The notes: a model not told the origin generated them from the letters alone. A stretch of 64,000 bases of DNA from Microplitis mediator (GCF_029852145.1 NC_079971.1:2728001-2792000); one strand, 5' to 3'. Numbered from the stretch's first letter, positions 33,513 through 46,560 are shown. A program made the numbers and translations.

Positions 33513-35283
33513 TAATTATCACCTCCCTCTATATATATGTATATAAATATATATTTGTATCGAATCAATACAATAATGTTCGTGGACAGAGAAATTACAG
33601 ATATATATACATATGGTGTCTGATATATTTTGATCTTTATATATTCTCTTCTACTAATTAACCATATAGAGAAAGGTCGAGAATGATTTTATTGAAGTAC
33701 CCGCAATGTATTTAATCAACGTCCGTTTAATTAAGTTGTACGCAAAGGCATTTCAATCAACTACTCGCCATTACAATCGAAAAAATAAAAATAAAAGAGA
33801 TTTGATATAAAAATATACGGTTATTAAAAAAACTTTAAGTGATTTAGTAATTATTAAATATAACTTATTCCGATATCATTTTATTGCGATATTTTAATTT
33901 CAAATAATGATGATTGAATACCTGGTTTTAGTATCTTAGGAGGAGAATCAGAAAAAAACACTGGAAAAAAGTGAAAGAAGCCTAGCCACTCGTCCACTTG
34001 CTACTGTCAGACTCGACTTGATTTATTACCCATCTCACCCTTTTTACTTACATATATATGTATATACTTCTATTTTTTTTCCGGGATCTCAACAAGTTTA
34101 TTTTCTTTCTCTATCCACTGCAATACCTTTCATTGTCAATCTTATGATATATTAAAACCTGAACGATCGATTTTTCCATCTAGTTGATTATAAAAAATGT
34201 AATTGAAAAATTAGAAAAAATTATTTTTATTTACAAAGTATGGATTCATATTTAATTTTATTGAATAGAAAAAAATATGACTTTATTTATGTTTTAAAAT
34301 TTAATAGTTTCGTTTATTATTGGTATTGGTTGTGAATTCATTACTTTATAAGCTAATTGGCAATTGATGTTTACTATGCAATAACATAAATAAATACTTA
34401 AATGCCGTTTATGACTAAATGTAAAATAGGGGATGAAAATTTTAATAGCTATCATATTGTTCTCTTCAATATTATAATACAATTAATATTATAATTTAAT
34501 ATTTAGTAACCGTTTGGATATATAATAAAAAAAATATTATATATATGTATAACTACATGTAAACTTTATTGAGCTTAATTGTATTAACTTTTTGGTAAGG
34601 GTTAAAATGCCAATATTGTTAAAAATATTATTTTCATATATATATTTGATATGATGATGAATGAAACTGTTTGCATATTTATTTTAAATATTTAACGAGA
34701 ATTGGCCCAAATAATCGGATATGGCAAATAATGTTTGACATATAATATTATTTACTGTAATAGAGTAAAACATGTTACGAAATATATATATGTATATCTG
34801 TACGTATTTATTTATTAATTTGTTGGTTTTAGTCAACTCGATATGCTTCATTTGATTTAATTATGTAGTACTAGATGATATGTATACATGTATATATAAA
34901 TTTCATATGTATACATATATAGGCGCGGGGTGGGGGGCAAAAAGGAGTAATTTTTAGGAAATACTGTTTTTAGGGATGCAAATACGATAAATCATTTCAA
35001 GGGACTCATGACGTCACAGGATCCCAAAACAACTCTAAGTGTTAGCAAAGACTAACACCCTCGAGAGTCAAGGGGCATGAGGCTGATTTTCCTCAGCCTT
35101 TGGGAGACACGCACCACTAGCTTGGAACACTGGTCCCGTTTTCTCTTTTGTCTATCGTATTATTGTAATCGCGGAGTACTGTTTTGACCTTTATACTCAT
35201 ATACAAATTTAATAGATTGTATCACCTTATTGATAACTAATACTCTACGGGCTTTATTAATTATTGAGGAAATTAATTAACAT
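33513..35283. other. AT-rich intron-like DNA
   Basis: No gene recognised. A slightly GC-richer stretch (34921-35130) contains short hairpins such as GGCTGATTTTCCTCAGCC, but no RNA family is recognised. Confidence 0.5.
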
Positions 35284-35717
35284 CCCGGGTCAAAAATAAA
35301 ACTTGATTCAGGCTCGCTTCGCCTTATTTTCTTTTGAAGTTATCGATTTGCCGACGATTTTTTGACAAGATCTCGACTTCTTCGACTTAAATTTAATTTA
35401 TTTCAACTTTTTGAACTTTTTTCATCTTAGGTTCAACTTATTCGTCTTTACTTTGAGCACGATAGTCATTCACATTACTTTTGACTTGCTAAACCAAGTC
35501 GAAAAAAAGTCATTTATTCGCCTTACTTTCGCCTTAATATACAAAAATTTTCGTCTTAAATCGTAACTAAGTAAGCCAGTTAAGTCTAAACCAAGGCGAA
35601 AATTTAATATATTTCATACCTCCGTAAAAAAAGTCGAATTTGTCTTGTGAAAAACGGCTCCAAATTTCGACTTGGTAAACCAAGTCTATATAAATCAAGT
35701 TTTATTTTTGACCCGGG
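35284..35717. mobile_element. CCCGGGTC-family transposon, copy 2
   Basis: 434 bp with the same 24-bp termini as 388-1028, flanked by AT on both sides. The internal 67-bp tandem units are lacking, which accounts for the shorter length. Confidence 0.85.
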
Positions 35718-35957
35718 ATTATTCGAATATTGTAAAGAGTATAGTTATAAACTTAAATAAATCACTAAACTAAAGAAATAGACTCCTACACTTGACTTGA
35801 ATCAGACGTAGTTGACTTCAATTTTTAAGTTCAAAAAGTCATATATCGAAGTTAAAGAAAGTAAGTGTAGCCAAAACCAAGTTAACTAAGTCAAATGTAA
35901 ATCAAAAAAGTTACATAATTTAGCAGTCGAAATCAAATTGTTTTTTTTACCCGGGCT
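35718..35957. mobile_element. Diverged relative or half-element ending in ACCCGGG
   Basis: AAGTC-rich words and a right end TTTTTTACCCGGG resemble the CCCGGGTC family. No matching left end is visible, so this may be an older copy disrupted by the insertion at 35284. Confidence 0.4.
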
Positions 35958-36324
35958 TATTAAATTAGCATTTAAAATCTATGGTAAGAATTTCCCGTGT
36001 TGAAAATTTCAAGTCGTGAATATAGACAAAAATATTACTCCCCAATGACACTGATTTACGTATATACGTACATAAAAAGTATCAATACATACAAAAGTAT
36101 ATAAATTGGATCTATACATATCAATGCAAATATGCATTCATACTTCTATTGCATAACAGTATGATGTAGAATATATAAACAATTTTATATAAGATATTTT
36201 TTCTTATACATAAATGCATTGCTCACATTGTCATCGAATAATACTAGACATTTGAATATAAATATAGAAATTTATCTATTATTTATCGAAGAAAAGAACA
36301 TGAAGAATTCGTAAATTTTCTTAC
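35958..36324. other. Intron-like DNA downstream of the Rab exon
   Basis: AT-rich with no further exon recognised on the minus strand. Confidence 0.5.
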
Positions 36325-36432
36325 CGTAAACCCAATACCGACGGTGGCAGCAAAATTTCCACTGAAACTTCCCGTGTCGAATTGAACTAACAATGATGTT
36401 TTCCCAACTCCGCTATCGCCAAGAAGTATAGT
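36325..36432 (-). CDS. Rab26: Rab26/Rab37-like small GTPase, P-loop exon
   Basis: A 108-bp exon read leftward, bounded by an acceptor (TTTCCAG) before 36432 and a donor (GTAAG) after 36325. Both boundaries are phase 0. It encodes 36 residues with the Rab P-loop GDSGVGKTSL and a switch I region ending in TVGIGFT. The F-D-T-G-S-F and A-A-T-V-G-I pattern is closest, from memory, to insect Rab26 and vertebrate Rab26/37, GTPases of secretory granule and synaptic vesicle traffic. The previous exon appears to be 46327-46560. Later exons (WDTAGQ, NKxD) were not found in the window. Confidence 0.8.
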
Positions 36433-36959
36433 CTGGAAATAATCAAATGTTACATTATACGATAATATTTTCGTAAATTAAATTAATTATGTATAATAAT
36501 AAACTTAAGAGCAGAATACCACGAACTATTTTATTACATCGTGAATAAGAGTATAATAGGACAAAGAAAACTTTTACTAAGTTGTTTACATGGCAGGTGT
36601 AGAGTATCAGCTCGTAAAACTAACAAACAATGTATGAGGATATAATAGTAAAAAAAAATATATATATATATAAGTTGAGAATAAATAATACGTTGGAATA
36701 GTTTTTGTCTATTGAAAAAATAAAATAAAATAAAATAAAAAATTGAATCCTCCTGTCTCTAAATTACGTAATCGGTCTTAAAGAAAAAGTAGAGTCAATT
36801 GGACAGATAAATCGATGGTATTCGTCACGTTTCAAGTAGATTACAGCTCACTCTTCTTTACTATTGAGCAGTTAATTTCTCCACTAGAAAAACAAAAGAC
36901 GTAATTTTATTTAAACGAATTTTGATAATGACTAATTTCAATATTATTTTTATTATTTT
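36433..36959. other. Intron sequence
   Basis: AT-rich Rab intron with a short TA run (about 36656-36672) and AAAAT repeats (about 36717-36740). Confidence 0.5.
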
Positions 36960-37635
36960 TCCGGTTCCATACCTAATGAACTTCGGGAATTTGAACTTTT
37001 ACATTTTGAACTTGGAAATTTGAATTTTCGCAATCCCATACAAAGTCGCAAAGCTTCGAAATTTTCCCATAGATCGGCCGATGCCTGGTTTGCAATGATT
37101 GACCAATAAATGGCTAACTATACTGGCCCGTGCATGGTAAATCATTGGCAGCCGTCTTTTTGCTTATAAAAACGGCGCACAATTAGCCGCCGTTCGTTGG
37201 CCAACGGTTTGATCGAGTGCTCTTGATACCAAGCTTTGGACGATGATTGATTGCCATGATTGGCCAATGCTTGGCATACCGTTATCATCCGATATTTAGC
37301 CGATCTTCGGCCTATGCTTGAAAATTGGCAGCCATTCACGGCCCAGTAATGGGCCGATTCTTTTTTTGTATGGGATTTGAATTTTGACGATTTGAACTTT
37401 GAATAATTTACTATTTCTTTCATCAAAAATCATTTTTTTTTAATAAAATTATTTTTTTACCAATTAACTTTGATTTATTTATAAGTTCTTCATCATCATC
37501 ATTAATATTTATAAGAATAGTAGTAGGTTGTTTCATTCATAAAAGCTCAAATTTACCAATGTTCAAATTGCCAAAGTTCAAATTTCCAAGTTCCAATTGT
37601 TAAAGTTCAATTTTCAAAGTTTATTAGGTCGGTCA
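36960..37635. repeat. TTTGAACTTT-word foldback
   Basis: Left arm words (GAATTTGAACTTTTACATTT, CCATACCTAATGAACTT) recur inverted at 37545-37632 (AAAGTTCAAATTTCC, AAGTTTATTAGGTCGG). A CCCATACAAA element sits inside it. Confidence 0.55.
37035..37374. mobile_element. CCCATACAAA-ended MITE, copy 1
   Basis: 340 bp with 10-bp CCCATACAAA inverted ends and AT on both sides. It is GC-richer than its surroundings, with repeated GGCCGAT/ATCGGCC words. A copy in opposite orientation is at 42867-43208. The open frames inside are incidental. Confidence 0.8.
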
Positions 37636-38495
37636 CCATTTTTCTATCACACACAGTAAAAATTATTGTGTACTTGTATTAAAAACGGCCTGTGTTAAAT
37701 TTTGATAAATCAAGACATTTCTTTTTCGGTGTGCAGTCAGAGAATATGAAACTCTCCTTAAATTGTGTATTCAATCATCAAGTTAACGGGACAGATTAAT
37801 TAATGATAAATTATCATCTCATTAGTAGAACGTCACAAAATATGATTTGAAATGAATGACATAAATGACATATCTATACAGAATTTGCGGCTTCCTGGCA
37901 CGCGGTTAGTGACCTCGTTGGCATATTACGCGTCGCGCGACGATCTAACCGGAAGTCAACGGTCTTTTCGCTGCTCCCGCATGTCCGTCCAAATGAAAAC
38001 TAAAAAGACGATGAATTCCATAAACTTCCTACCGACTTAAATTTTTATTGTCACTCGAAATTTTATAAAAAAACAATAAATTTATTATAATTATTCATTT
38101 TATTAGTTAATAAAAAAGTTGTTAAATCAAATTTGCAACTAAAATTTATTATATAACAGCACTAAACTTATAAATTACGCCTACAATTCCTAAGGAAATA
38201 ATGTCACGTGAATAAATATGCATTTTGGAACGTGGATCGCATTACACCCGAACTGATGATGAAGGTCGAACTTAAATGCTCAAAGAAACGTCTTAAGCTA
38301 CCAAGTGCCCGTGGTTCTCATTCTTGAATATTTTTAATAAAATAAATAAATAATTAATAGTCAAAAAAAAATTCCTCCTAAAGACAAAAAATGTATATTT
38401 TTATTTACACAGAAAAAAAATGAATTTATGGCGGAAAAAATTGTCTATCCCCAAGAAAATTTTTCCATTATCAATTGAAAACAAAAATTATCTTC
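37636..38495. other. Intron sequence, with one GC-richer patch
   Basis: Mostly AT-rich. The patch at about 37880-38000 has a GC-rich 62-codon open frame with no recognised motif, so it is not called a gene. Confidence 0.4.
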
Positions 38496-38496
38496 G

Positions 38497-39800
38497 AGCA
38501 CGGAAAGAAAATTATGGCAGCGGTTCCCATAATTTTGTGAAATTTTTTCCTATACCATCATAGGAATTACGATCATAAATTATGGGAGCGGTTCCTATAA
38601 TTATAGGAATGTTTCCCATAATTATAGGAATAGTTCCTATAATTATGGGAATGATTCCCATAACACTATAGGAATGTTTCCCATAATTATAGGAATGTTC
38701 CTATAATTATGGGAATGATACCCATAACACTATAGGAATGATTCCGATAATTATAGGAATAGTTACTATAATTATGGGAAACATTCCCATAATTAAAGGA
38801 ATAGTTCCTATAATTATGGGAATGATACCCATAACACTATAGGAATGTTTCCCATAATTAAAGGAATAGTTCCTATAATTATGGGAATGATACCCATAAC
38901 ACTATAGGAATGTTTCCCATAATTACAGGAATAGTTCCTATAATTATGGGAATGATACCCATAACACTATAGGAATGATTCCTATAATTATAGGAATGGT
39001 TCCTATAATTTATAGGAATACTTTCTATAATATTATAGGAACCATTCCCATAATATTATGGGAATGGTTCCTATAATAGTATGGGAACTATTCCTATAAT
39101 ATTATGGGGATGATTCCCATAATGCAATTGAAATAGTTCGTATACTATTATGGGAATAGTTCCCATAATATTATAGGAATAGTTCCTATACCAATATGGG
39201 AACCATTTCCATAATAGTATAGGAATGATTCCCATAATGGTATGGGAACTATTCTCATACTATTATGGGAATGGTTTCCATAATATATGGGAACCATCCC
39301 TATAGTAGTATAGGTACTATTCCCATACCATTATGGGAACCATTCCCATAATAGTATAGGAATGATTCCCATAATGGTATGGGAACTATTCTCATACTAT
39401 TATGGGAATGGTTCCTATAATATATGGGAACCATCCCTATAGTAGTATAGGTACTATTCCCATACCATTATGGGAACCATTCCCATAATAGTATAGGAAT
39501 GATTCCCATCATGGTATGGGAACTATTCTCATACTATTATGGGAATGGTTCCCATAATATATGGGAACCATCCCTATAGTAGTATAGGTACTATTCCCAT
39601 ACCATTATGGGAACCATTCCCATAATAGTATAGGAATGATTCCCATAATGGTATGGGAACTATTCTCATACTATTATGGGAATGGTTCCTATAATATATG
39701 GGAACCATCCCTATAGTAGTATAGGTACTATTCCCATACCATTATGGGAACCATTCCCATAATGCATAGCAAAACTTCCAATAATTTTCTTTCCGTGAGC
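38497..39800. repeat. Palindromic-word array (GGGAATNATTCCC type), 1.3 kb
   Basis: Dozens of GGAATNNTTCC and GGGAACNNTTCCC words separated by AT-rich linkers such as TATAATTATA. In the right half a ~128-bp higher-order unit repeats about four times (around 39220-39770). The array is bordered by inverted CACGGAAAGAAAATTAT and ATAATTTTCTTTCCGTG, so it may be the body of a foldback element. Confidence 0.85.
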
Positions 39801-41099
39801 GAGAAAAAAATTTTTTTCATTTCAGAATGCAAAATATTTCTTTCGCCAAGAAATTTTTTTTGTGTATAGAAGAAAAAAAAAGTTTTTGAATGAAATTTAT
39901 TACTATCAAAATTAAGTGATTTTTTTGAGTAATTATTAAGTTGCAAAGAAATTATTTCGTCACAGTAATTACGCGCACTTTATGTACATGTAAAAAAAGT
40001 TAATTAATAAATAATAATTATAATTTACTAACTTGTTAAAAAAGTATTAAATTTAAAATCGAGAAAACTAGATATGCAGCATCATTACAAGACAAGAGAC
40101 ATCCTGTACTTTATACAAGGCCGTGATCATTTGTATGCTAATCGCAACTAGTATACAGCAGTATCGGTCCACACGCGTGAAGCGTAAACGTCAGAAAAAC
40201 AAAGCTTTCAAAAATTATTACTGTAAATATATATATTATTTAATATGATAAATAAATATAAACTATAATTAGACATTTTATTTTTTTTTATGATTACAAA
40301 TTTCTTATTTTAATAATTTATATACATTTTTTGGTATGATTAAAATGTAAAGCCGAGTATATAATGAGATAAAAGTATATATGTACATGCATCGTTATAT
40401 ATATTATCAGCATAAAACGTGCATATATACGTAATATAAAACATAAATAAATTTTAACATTATTTAGTAGACGAGATTATAAAATAATAACTTTTTGATT
40501 TATTAAAATATATATATTTTGCAAAAATTTATTTAATATATATAATATATGATAACATAAAAAGTTAAATGGATTGCAAATAGCTAATGTAATCGGATTC
40601 AAGTGTTAAATTTTATATAAATATAAAAAATGGATTGATCTCAGAGGTGAATATAAATGAAAAAAAAAATATATATATATGTAGATGTATATATATATAT
40701 ATATATATAATCTTTCCCTTCGACATTATGACGAGGACGCTAACTCAATTTGTATGCGGGTATGCAACTCTGCCAGATGCTTGCTTAAAACCAGACAGCC
40801 TTGCTCGAGCCTCTTGTGTGTATACATACGAGATATACCTTTACAAAATGTTATTTGGTGTATAATCCATTATTATATTTTAACAATAGTTTAATTATTT
40901 ATTTTGGAAATTTTTACTAACTTTGCAAGGACAAAGTATATTTTGAAATATGGTTCATCATAAATCATAAGTAATTAATTATTTATTTATTTTTTTTTAA
41001 TCAATATTACACGGAGAAAAAAATATTGGGAACTTTATTTAAAGAAATCAGTTAAAATTGTGTAATTTTTACTATCTTGAGAATTAGATTTTTATTCGT
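39801..41099. other. AT-rich intron sequence
   Basis: TA runs near 40670-40710; no gene recognised. Confidence 0.5.
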
Positions 41100-41290
41100 T
41101 CACGCTAAAAAAAATGCTAACTATCACCATCTTGTAATAGGGAATGATAACTATCTGTATGTGATAATCATTAGCATGCTTTTATGTTAACTATTCGTTT
41201 CTCGTATAGTAATAATTATTATATTACCGATGGTAATAGTTACTGTCTAAATAGTAATAGTTACCATCTAGATACTACACTGTAAAAAGA
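41100..41290. repeat. Palindromic-word element (GTAATAGTTAC/TAACTAT)
   Basis: Flanked by CGCTAAAAAAAATGCTAACT and an inverse-like CACTGTAAAAAG; interior built of TAACTATC and its inverse. Confidence 0.5.
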
Positions 41291-42075
41291 GCGGTGTAGG
41301 AGGCGCTATTCGGCGGTGTTAAAATACCGGTGTAAAAGCGCCCGGGTCAAAAATAAAACTTGATTCAGGCTTGCTTCGTCTTATTTTCTTTTGAAGTTAT
41401 CGATTTGCCGACGATTTTTTGATAAGATCTCGACTTTTTCAACTTAAATTTAATTTTTTCCAACTTTTTGAACTTTTTTCATCTTAGTTTCAACTTATTC
41501 GTCTTATTCGTCACATTACTTTTGACTTGCTAAACCAAGTCGAAAAAAAGTCATTTATTCGCCTTACTTTCGCCTTAACATATAAAAATTATTTCACCTT
41601 AGTTCTGACTTTTTCGACTTATAATTTAAGTCGAATAAGTCTACATCAAGCCAGTTTCGACTTGATTTAGACTTTTTCGCCTTACATTTTAAGTAGAATA
41701 AGTCTAAACCAAGGCGAAAACTTAATATATTTCATACCTCCGTGAAAAAGTCGAGTTTGTCTTGTGAAAAACGGCTCCAAATTTCGAGTTGGTAAACCAA
41801 ATCTAAATCAAGTTTTATTTTTGACCCGGGCGGGGTAACCTACGACCGCTCAGAGTATTAACTTTGGAAAGCTTATAAAACTTAAAAAATATCTTCACAC
41901 ACGCACACACACTCAAACTCACGAGCACGCACACTAAGTAAAATATTTTAACACCGGGAAATTTTATTTAACACTGGTAAAAAATATTCACACCGGTGGC
42001 GGCGTTATTTTAACACCGCTTTCGGTGTTGAAATTTAACATCGCAAATTTAAACACCTACACCACTTGGACTTAC
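41277..42075. repeat. CGGTGTT/AACACCG word element, split by a transposon
   Basis: CGGTGTTAAAATACCGGTGT on the left and TTAACACCGG, ACACCGGTG and AACACCGCTTTCGGTGTT on the right. The CCCGGGTC element at 41341-41830 lies inside. A CA-rich run (ACACACGCACACACAC) is at about 41896-41912. Confidence 0.55.
41341..41830. mobile_element. CCCGGGTC-family transposon, copy 3
   Basis: 490 bp with the same termini, flanked by CG on both sides. It contains about one internal tandem unit. Confidence 0.85.
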
Positions 42076-42866
42076 CCCGGTCATTTTCATATCTAACAGA
42101 TTATATAAATTATTCAAAATTTTTTACTCATTCATGATTTTATATTAATCGGATAATTCATTATTGTATTCAGAGTATATTGACGGATTTTCATCAAATT
42201 CAGTTGAGTATTACGCAATAATTTTATGAATAGTACAGACATAATATCAATTTAATAAAAAAAACTAAATCCGAATTGTGGAGTATGATTATTAATATTA
42301 ATAACTGTTTAAATCAAATTCCTCGTATTGTTTCCTGATTCATTTGGTATCATCAAAATAATTGTTTTTTTTCCTGTTGAAAAAATTTGACTGTTTAGTA
42401 TAGTTACTTCAAAAAATTATTTTAAATAATTCTGATCGGGAAATATTTATGTCAAAACCCTGTTTTCTCAACGTCTACTCAGCTGAGGGTAGATCCCTAG
42501 AGTAGAAGTACCATTTGTGGACACTGCTCCTATTTCAGACATTAAATACTTTATTTTAATTAATGAAAAATTATAACGCAAAATTTCTATTGTAACAGTG
42601 TGATAAAAGTATAAAAGCGAACCCGAGTGAAAACATAAATTCTAGTTTAGTCCTCAATAGCCTCAATTCCTCTGATGTTTTATTTGCCGCCCAGAAAGTA
42701 ACTCTACTTTAGTACTCAAAATCTTCAAGGAGAACTATAAGGTCTGAATGCGAATATTTTATCGATTTTAAATTATAAGTAAGACCTCAAAATCCTCAAC
42801 GAATGAAAATTTATAGTTTGGACGAAAAATTTTAAATAGAAAAAGGGAGGGGAGAGAATACGTCGA
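42076..42866. other. Intron sequence with CCTCAA words
   Basis: Recurrent TTTAGTCCTCAA and CCTCAAAATC words around 42650-42800 match inverted TTGAGGACTAAACT words at about 43340, suggesting a foldback into which the CCCATACAAA element inserted. Confidence 0.45.
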
Positions 42867-43208
42867 CCCATACAAAAAAAAAGAATCGGCCCATTACTGG
42901 GCCGTGAATGGCTGCCAATTTTTAAGCATCGGCCGAAGATCGGCTAAATATCGGATGATAACGGTATGCCAAGCATTGGCCAATCGTGGCAATCAATCAT
43001 CGGCCAAAGCTTGGTATCAAGAGCACTCGATCAAACCGTTGGCCAACGAACGGCGGTTAATTGTGCGCCGTTTTTATAAGCAAAAAGACGGCTGCCAATG
43101 ATTCACCATGCACGGGCCAGTATAGTTAGCCATTTATCGGCCAATCATTGCAAACCAGGCATCGGCCGACCTATGGGAAAATTTCGAAGCTTGGCGACTT
43201 TGTATGGG
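42867..43208. mobile_element. CCCATACAAA-ended MITE, copy 2 (inverted)
   Basis: 342 bp, same family as 37035-37374 in opposite orientation, flanked by GA on both sides. Confidence 0.8.
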
Positions 43209-43834
43209 GAATGAGACTTTTGAGGTTCAAATGTGGATAAAATTATTCCTGTATGTTTTGAGTATTTTGAGGCTCTAATCCAGATTATGTTATTCCAGTT
43301 TAGTCCTCAAAGTGGTAAAAAAGGGTCGTAACTACTACTTTGAGGACTAAACTCGGATAACTTTCTATACTGTTGTCAATTTTAAAATTCTAAATTGATC
43401 CTCAAAAACCTCATTGAGAACTTTGAGACTTAAATCCAAATTTGTTTTTTGCTTCGGGAAGACTTTGAAAAATGATATTAGCTATCCGTATGGCTATAGT
43501 AGCAATCCACTTGCCACCGCTGCCGTTGGATAGCTGGAATTACTTTGCACAAGATTCCTAACCTAACTAACCTCTAAATAGTTGACCAAGTATCATCGGC
43601 ATATATGCCAAAAGCTGTTTCGTTATTATCAAAATATTTTTTACGTACTTTAATTGATAGTCTCAACAACAATTAGTAATAAATGATTTCGAATATTCAC
43701 CAAATACTAAGAATACTTTTAGGTAACAGTTATTTCTGTAAAAAATGTTCATTTAGTTTGTATGTCAGTTATTATTTTTCTAAATTTGAATTCGGATTTA
43801 TATACCTCGAAGTGGTTTTTTAAAATTTTTAAGT
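43209..43834. other. Intron sequence
   Basis: Contains the end of the TTGAGG-word repeat and, at about 43555-43590, CTAACTAACCTCTAAATAGT, which recurs near 62788 in related context (dispersed repeat). No exon recognised. Confidence 0.4.
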
Positions 43835-44140
43835 CTATACACGGAAAAAAATTTTCTTTAAAAATTACCTTTAAATTCACTGTAATCGTGGGACGAATGG
43901 CATGACCTAATCATTTGTCGGTAAGTAAGATAATTTTTAATTTTTTTTCAACAAATTTTACCGTAGTCTACTGTAAATTTTATTCGGTTTTCGGTAAATT
44001 TTGTGAAGCCTAACCTCAAAATAAATAAATTTTTCCGTAATTTTTAATTTGAAAATGGTAATGAATAAAAGCGCCGCATTATGTCCCACGATTACAGTGA
44101 ATTTAACGGTAATTTTCATCGAAAATTTTTTACCGTGTAA
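43835..44140. repeat. Foldback element with TACACGGAAAAAA ends
   Basis: TACACGGAAAAAAATTTTC on the left and GAAAATTTTTTACCGTGTAA on the right, with inner arms AAATTCACTGTAATCGTGGG and inverse. Non-coding. Confidence 0.7.
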
Positions 44141-45773
44141 CCATAATATACATGTATCAAGGGCCAAAGATCCAGAGCTTATATTAATCATGAGCCTTCG
44201 ATACTTATCATATGCAAATAGACTTATTGAAGATAAACCATCTGGAATATCGGGAATTCGGTGATAGATTGACGTGAGCTTCTATAGAGGAAATAGAGAG
44301 TACTATTATACAAGCTACCATCAAAGATATATCGCAGTCAACACAAGCGTTTGATGGCCATAATCAGATTCCAATAGACCATTCACTCCATTATATACCA
44401 CTACTATTGCTGCTTTAGCTATCAGCATAATACAAGTGCGTTTATCGTGGGTTCATAGCAAATATAGAAGTATCTCAAGGAAATTATCATCATTCCTCAA
44501 ACCAGTAGTCGAGATAGTTAAGTAAATAAATAAAAATTAATTATTACATATAAATCTGTCTCATTTGACACGAGATTTATTATGAGACTTTAAAACAATT
44601 GAGAATATAAGGTAAGATATGAAATTGTTGGGTAACCATGTAACCAAGTACGCAATTATCCCTTATAAGATATAATATACACAGTTTTCTATATCTCGTA
44701 AAAGAGCCAATAAGGGAGTACAGGGTAGCTGTGTATGGGCAGTAAGCCTTAAAGACCGGTATCAGAAAAAAAAAAAACAAGCAAGAGAGAGACAGTGATA
44801 AAGAGTGAATATAAAGAATGAAAGAAAAGAGCAAATGAAAGAAAGCGCGGTAAAAACCGGCTCATGACGATAAGGGACCCCCTACCGGTTCTATGCGCCA
44901 GGTACCTACTTTGGATCATTCCAAAGAAGTCAGGATTTTGCCGCTTACGCCTCTCTTTTTATATTCTTCTTTATTTCTTTGGCTTGTTCGGATGTTGTAT
45001 TTGTTGAAAGTTGAGATCCTTTAGCACACACATAAATACATACACACGTAAATACACAACAGGGTATGTGTGCCTTAAAAATACTGTGGTACAGAAACGA
45101 GCCGACTAAGCGGCGCCCCTTGCAAGAGAGTACATAATCTCGATGAAATTATAGACGACAAGCTTGAAAAAGGTATATGTGTATAAGTTTTAGTTTTGTA
45201 GGTAGAGTAAGAAAATAAAAGAGAAATGAGAATGAAGAATGAAAGAAAAGGAGAAGAAGAAGAAGAAGAAGAAGAAGAAGAAATCGTTTACTGTGGAAAC
45301 GTGCAGTGTTGTCAGACAGCAAGGCGAGGCTAAAGAAAAAGACAAGGATGTAAAGAGATACCGAAGTATAGAGTAAGAAATATATACGAGAATTCAAAAA
45401 AAGGAATAAGAAAGATATAAGGGAGAGAGAACAGAAACAACTTGGGGGCCGTACCGGACCATCATGCCAAGTATTCGCGATCATTATTCCACTTGTTTTA
45501 CTCTATAACACCAGAGGGAATAACCTTGAAAGCTCGGAGAATAACAAAAAATGTTTATAAGCTGCAAGAGTTTTCGTATATGTTAAGTGTTATTTTATTT
45601 TATGTTTTATTTTGCTTGTACAACCATACAATTTTCTTAGAATTCATATAATCATTTTTGTATTCTATTCATGAAATATTCTTGCATTCTATTTCGGTAT
45701 GACTTTTGAATTCGATCGTTATTTCGAATAACGATCACTTGATGCAAATGTTCTTACAAAATTCCGTCATACA
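44141..45773. other. Intron sequence with GC-richer patches
   Basis: Patches at about 44850-44945 and 45060-45130 are GC-richer but show no motif. A GAA microsatellite lies at about 45252-45282. Confidence 0.4.
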
Positions 45774-46190
45774 CTGAAAAAAATAATCGGTAGTAGCTAC
45801 CTATTGGCAATCTGTAGCTGCTACCGATTATTTTTCGGTAGCCGCTACCGATTATTTCTTTACCAGTTACCTAATTTTTGGTAACAGCTACCGAATAATT
45901 TTCGGATACAGCTACCGATTATTTCGGTAACGGCTACCGAAATAATCGGTAGCTGTTACCGAATAATCGGTAGCCGTTACCGAAATAATCGGAAGCGGCT
46001 ACCGAAAAATCATCGGTAGTAGCTACCGACTGCCAATCGGTAGCTGCTACCGAAAATTAATCAGTAGCAGCTACCGATTATTTCGGTAACGGGTATTGAA
46101 ATAATCGGAAGCGGCTACCGAAAAATCATCGGTAGTAGCTACCGACTGCCAATCGGTAGCTACTACCGATTATTTTTTTTAGTGTAATTT
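45774..46190. repeat. Palindromic-word array (GGTAGCTACC type)
   Basis: Starts CACTGAAAAAAATAATCGGT and ends with the inverse (ACCGATTATTTTTTTTAGTG). The interior consists almost only of TCGGTAGCNGCTACCGA words. Confidence 0.85.
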
Positions 46191-46326
46191 AGCGTGCTTA
46201 TAATAGTGGACTTTTATAGATTCTCGTTATTTATATTGAGGATTTAAATAAATTTACTTTTTTGATCTGCGTTCAACGACTACGTTTGTTATAAAAATAT
46301 TTAATGTCACAAAATTGTTAAAATAC

Positions 46327-46560
46327 CTTGTGAGCAGTATCTTCAGCATCTCTGCCAAATTCGCGTCGTGGACTAGTTTTTGTAAAACTTCTGTTACCCG
46401 TAGACTGATATTTACTGTTTAAAAGCTCAGCAGGTGGTTTGTAATCTCTATAACCTGTTGGAGATGGTGTTGCTACTGGCACTTGATCTCTTGGAGTTAA
46501 AGAATGTTCATTTGATCCGTTCATCTCTAATGCATCGTCATTAATGTCTTGAGTCATGAT
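46327..46560 (-). CDS. Rab26: Rab26-like gene, N-terminal exon
   Basis: Read leftward: acceptor CTTTACAG before 46560, then ATC and an ATG at 46557. It encodes a polar, Ser/Pro-rich 77-residue stretch (starting MTQDINDDALEMNG) that ends with CACAAG and the donor GTATTT at 46326. The phase-0 end fits the phase-0 P-loop exon at 36432, giving ...AHK followed by TILLGDSG, the usual position of the GTPase core after a long Rab26/37 N-terminus. The acceptor just before the ATG implies a further 5'-UTR exon to the right. Linkage is inferred from phase and order. Confidence 0.65.

Noticed and set aside
35015..35110. Possible structured RNA (hairpin-rich GC patch)
   Set aside because: Only short hairpins; no tRNA, snRNA or other family features could be matched.
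37142..37426. 94-codon minus-strand frame, with a related plus-strand frame at 42904-43101
   Set aside because: Both lie inside or across the two inverted CCCATACAAA elements; composition follows the repeat words and not coding constraint.
37852..38040. 62-codon GC-rich frame
   Set aside because: No family resemblance and no clear splice sites or promoter.
38497..39800. CRISPR-like array
   Set aside because: Units are palindromic words with AT-rich linkers and no unique spacers; the DNA is eukaryotic.
45149..45484. 111-codon minus-strand frame with poly-Leu
   Set aside because: Produced by a GAA microsatellite and purine-rich sequence read on the opposite strand.
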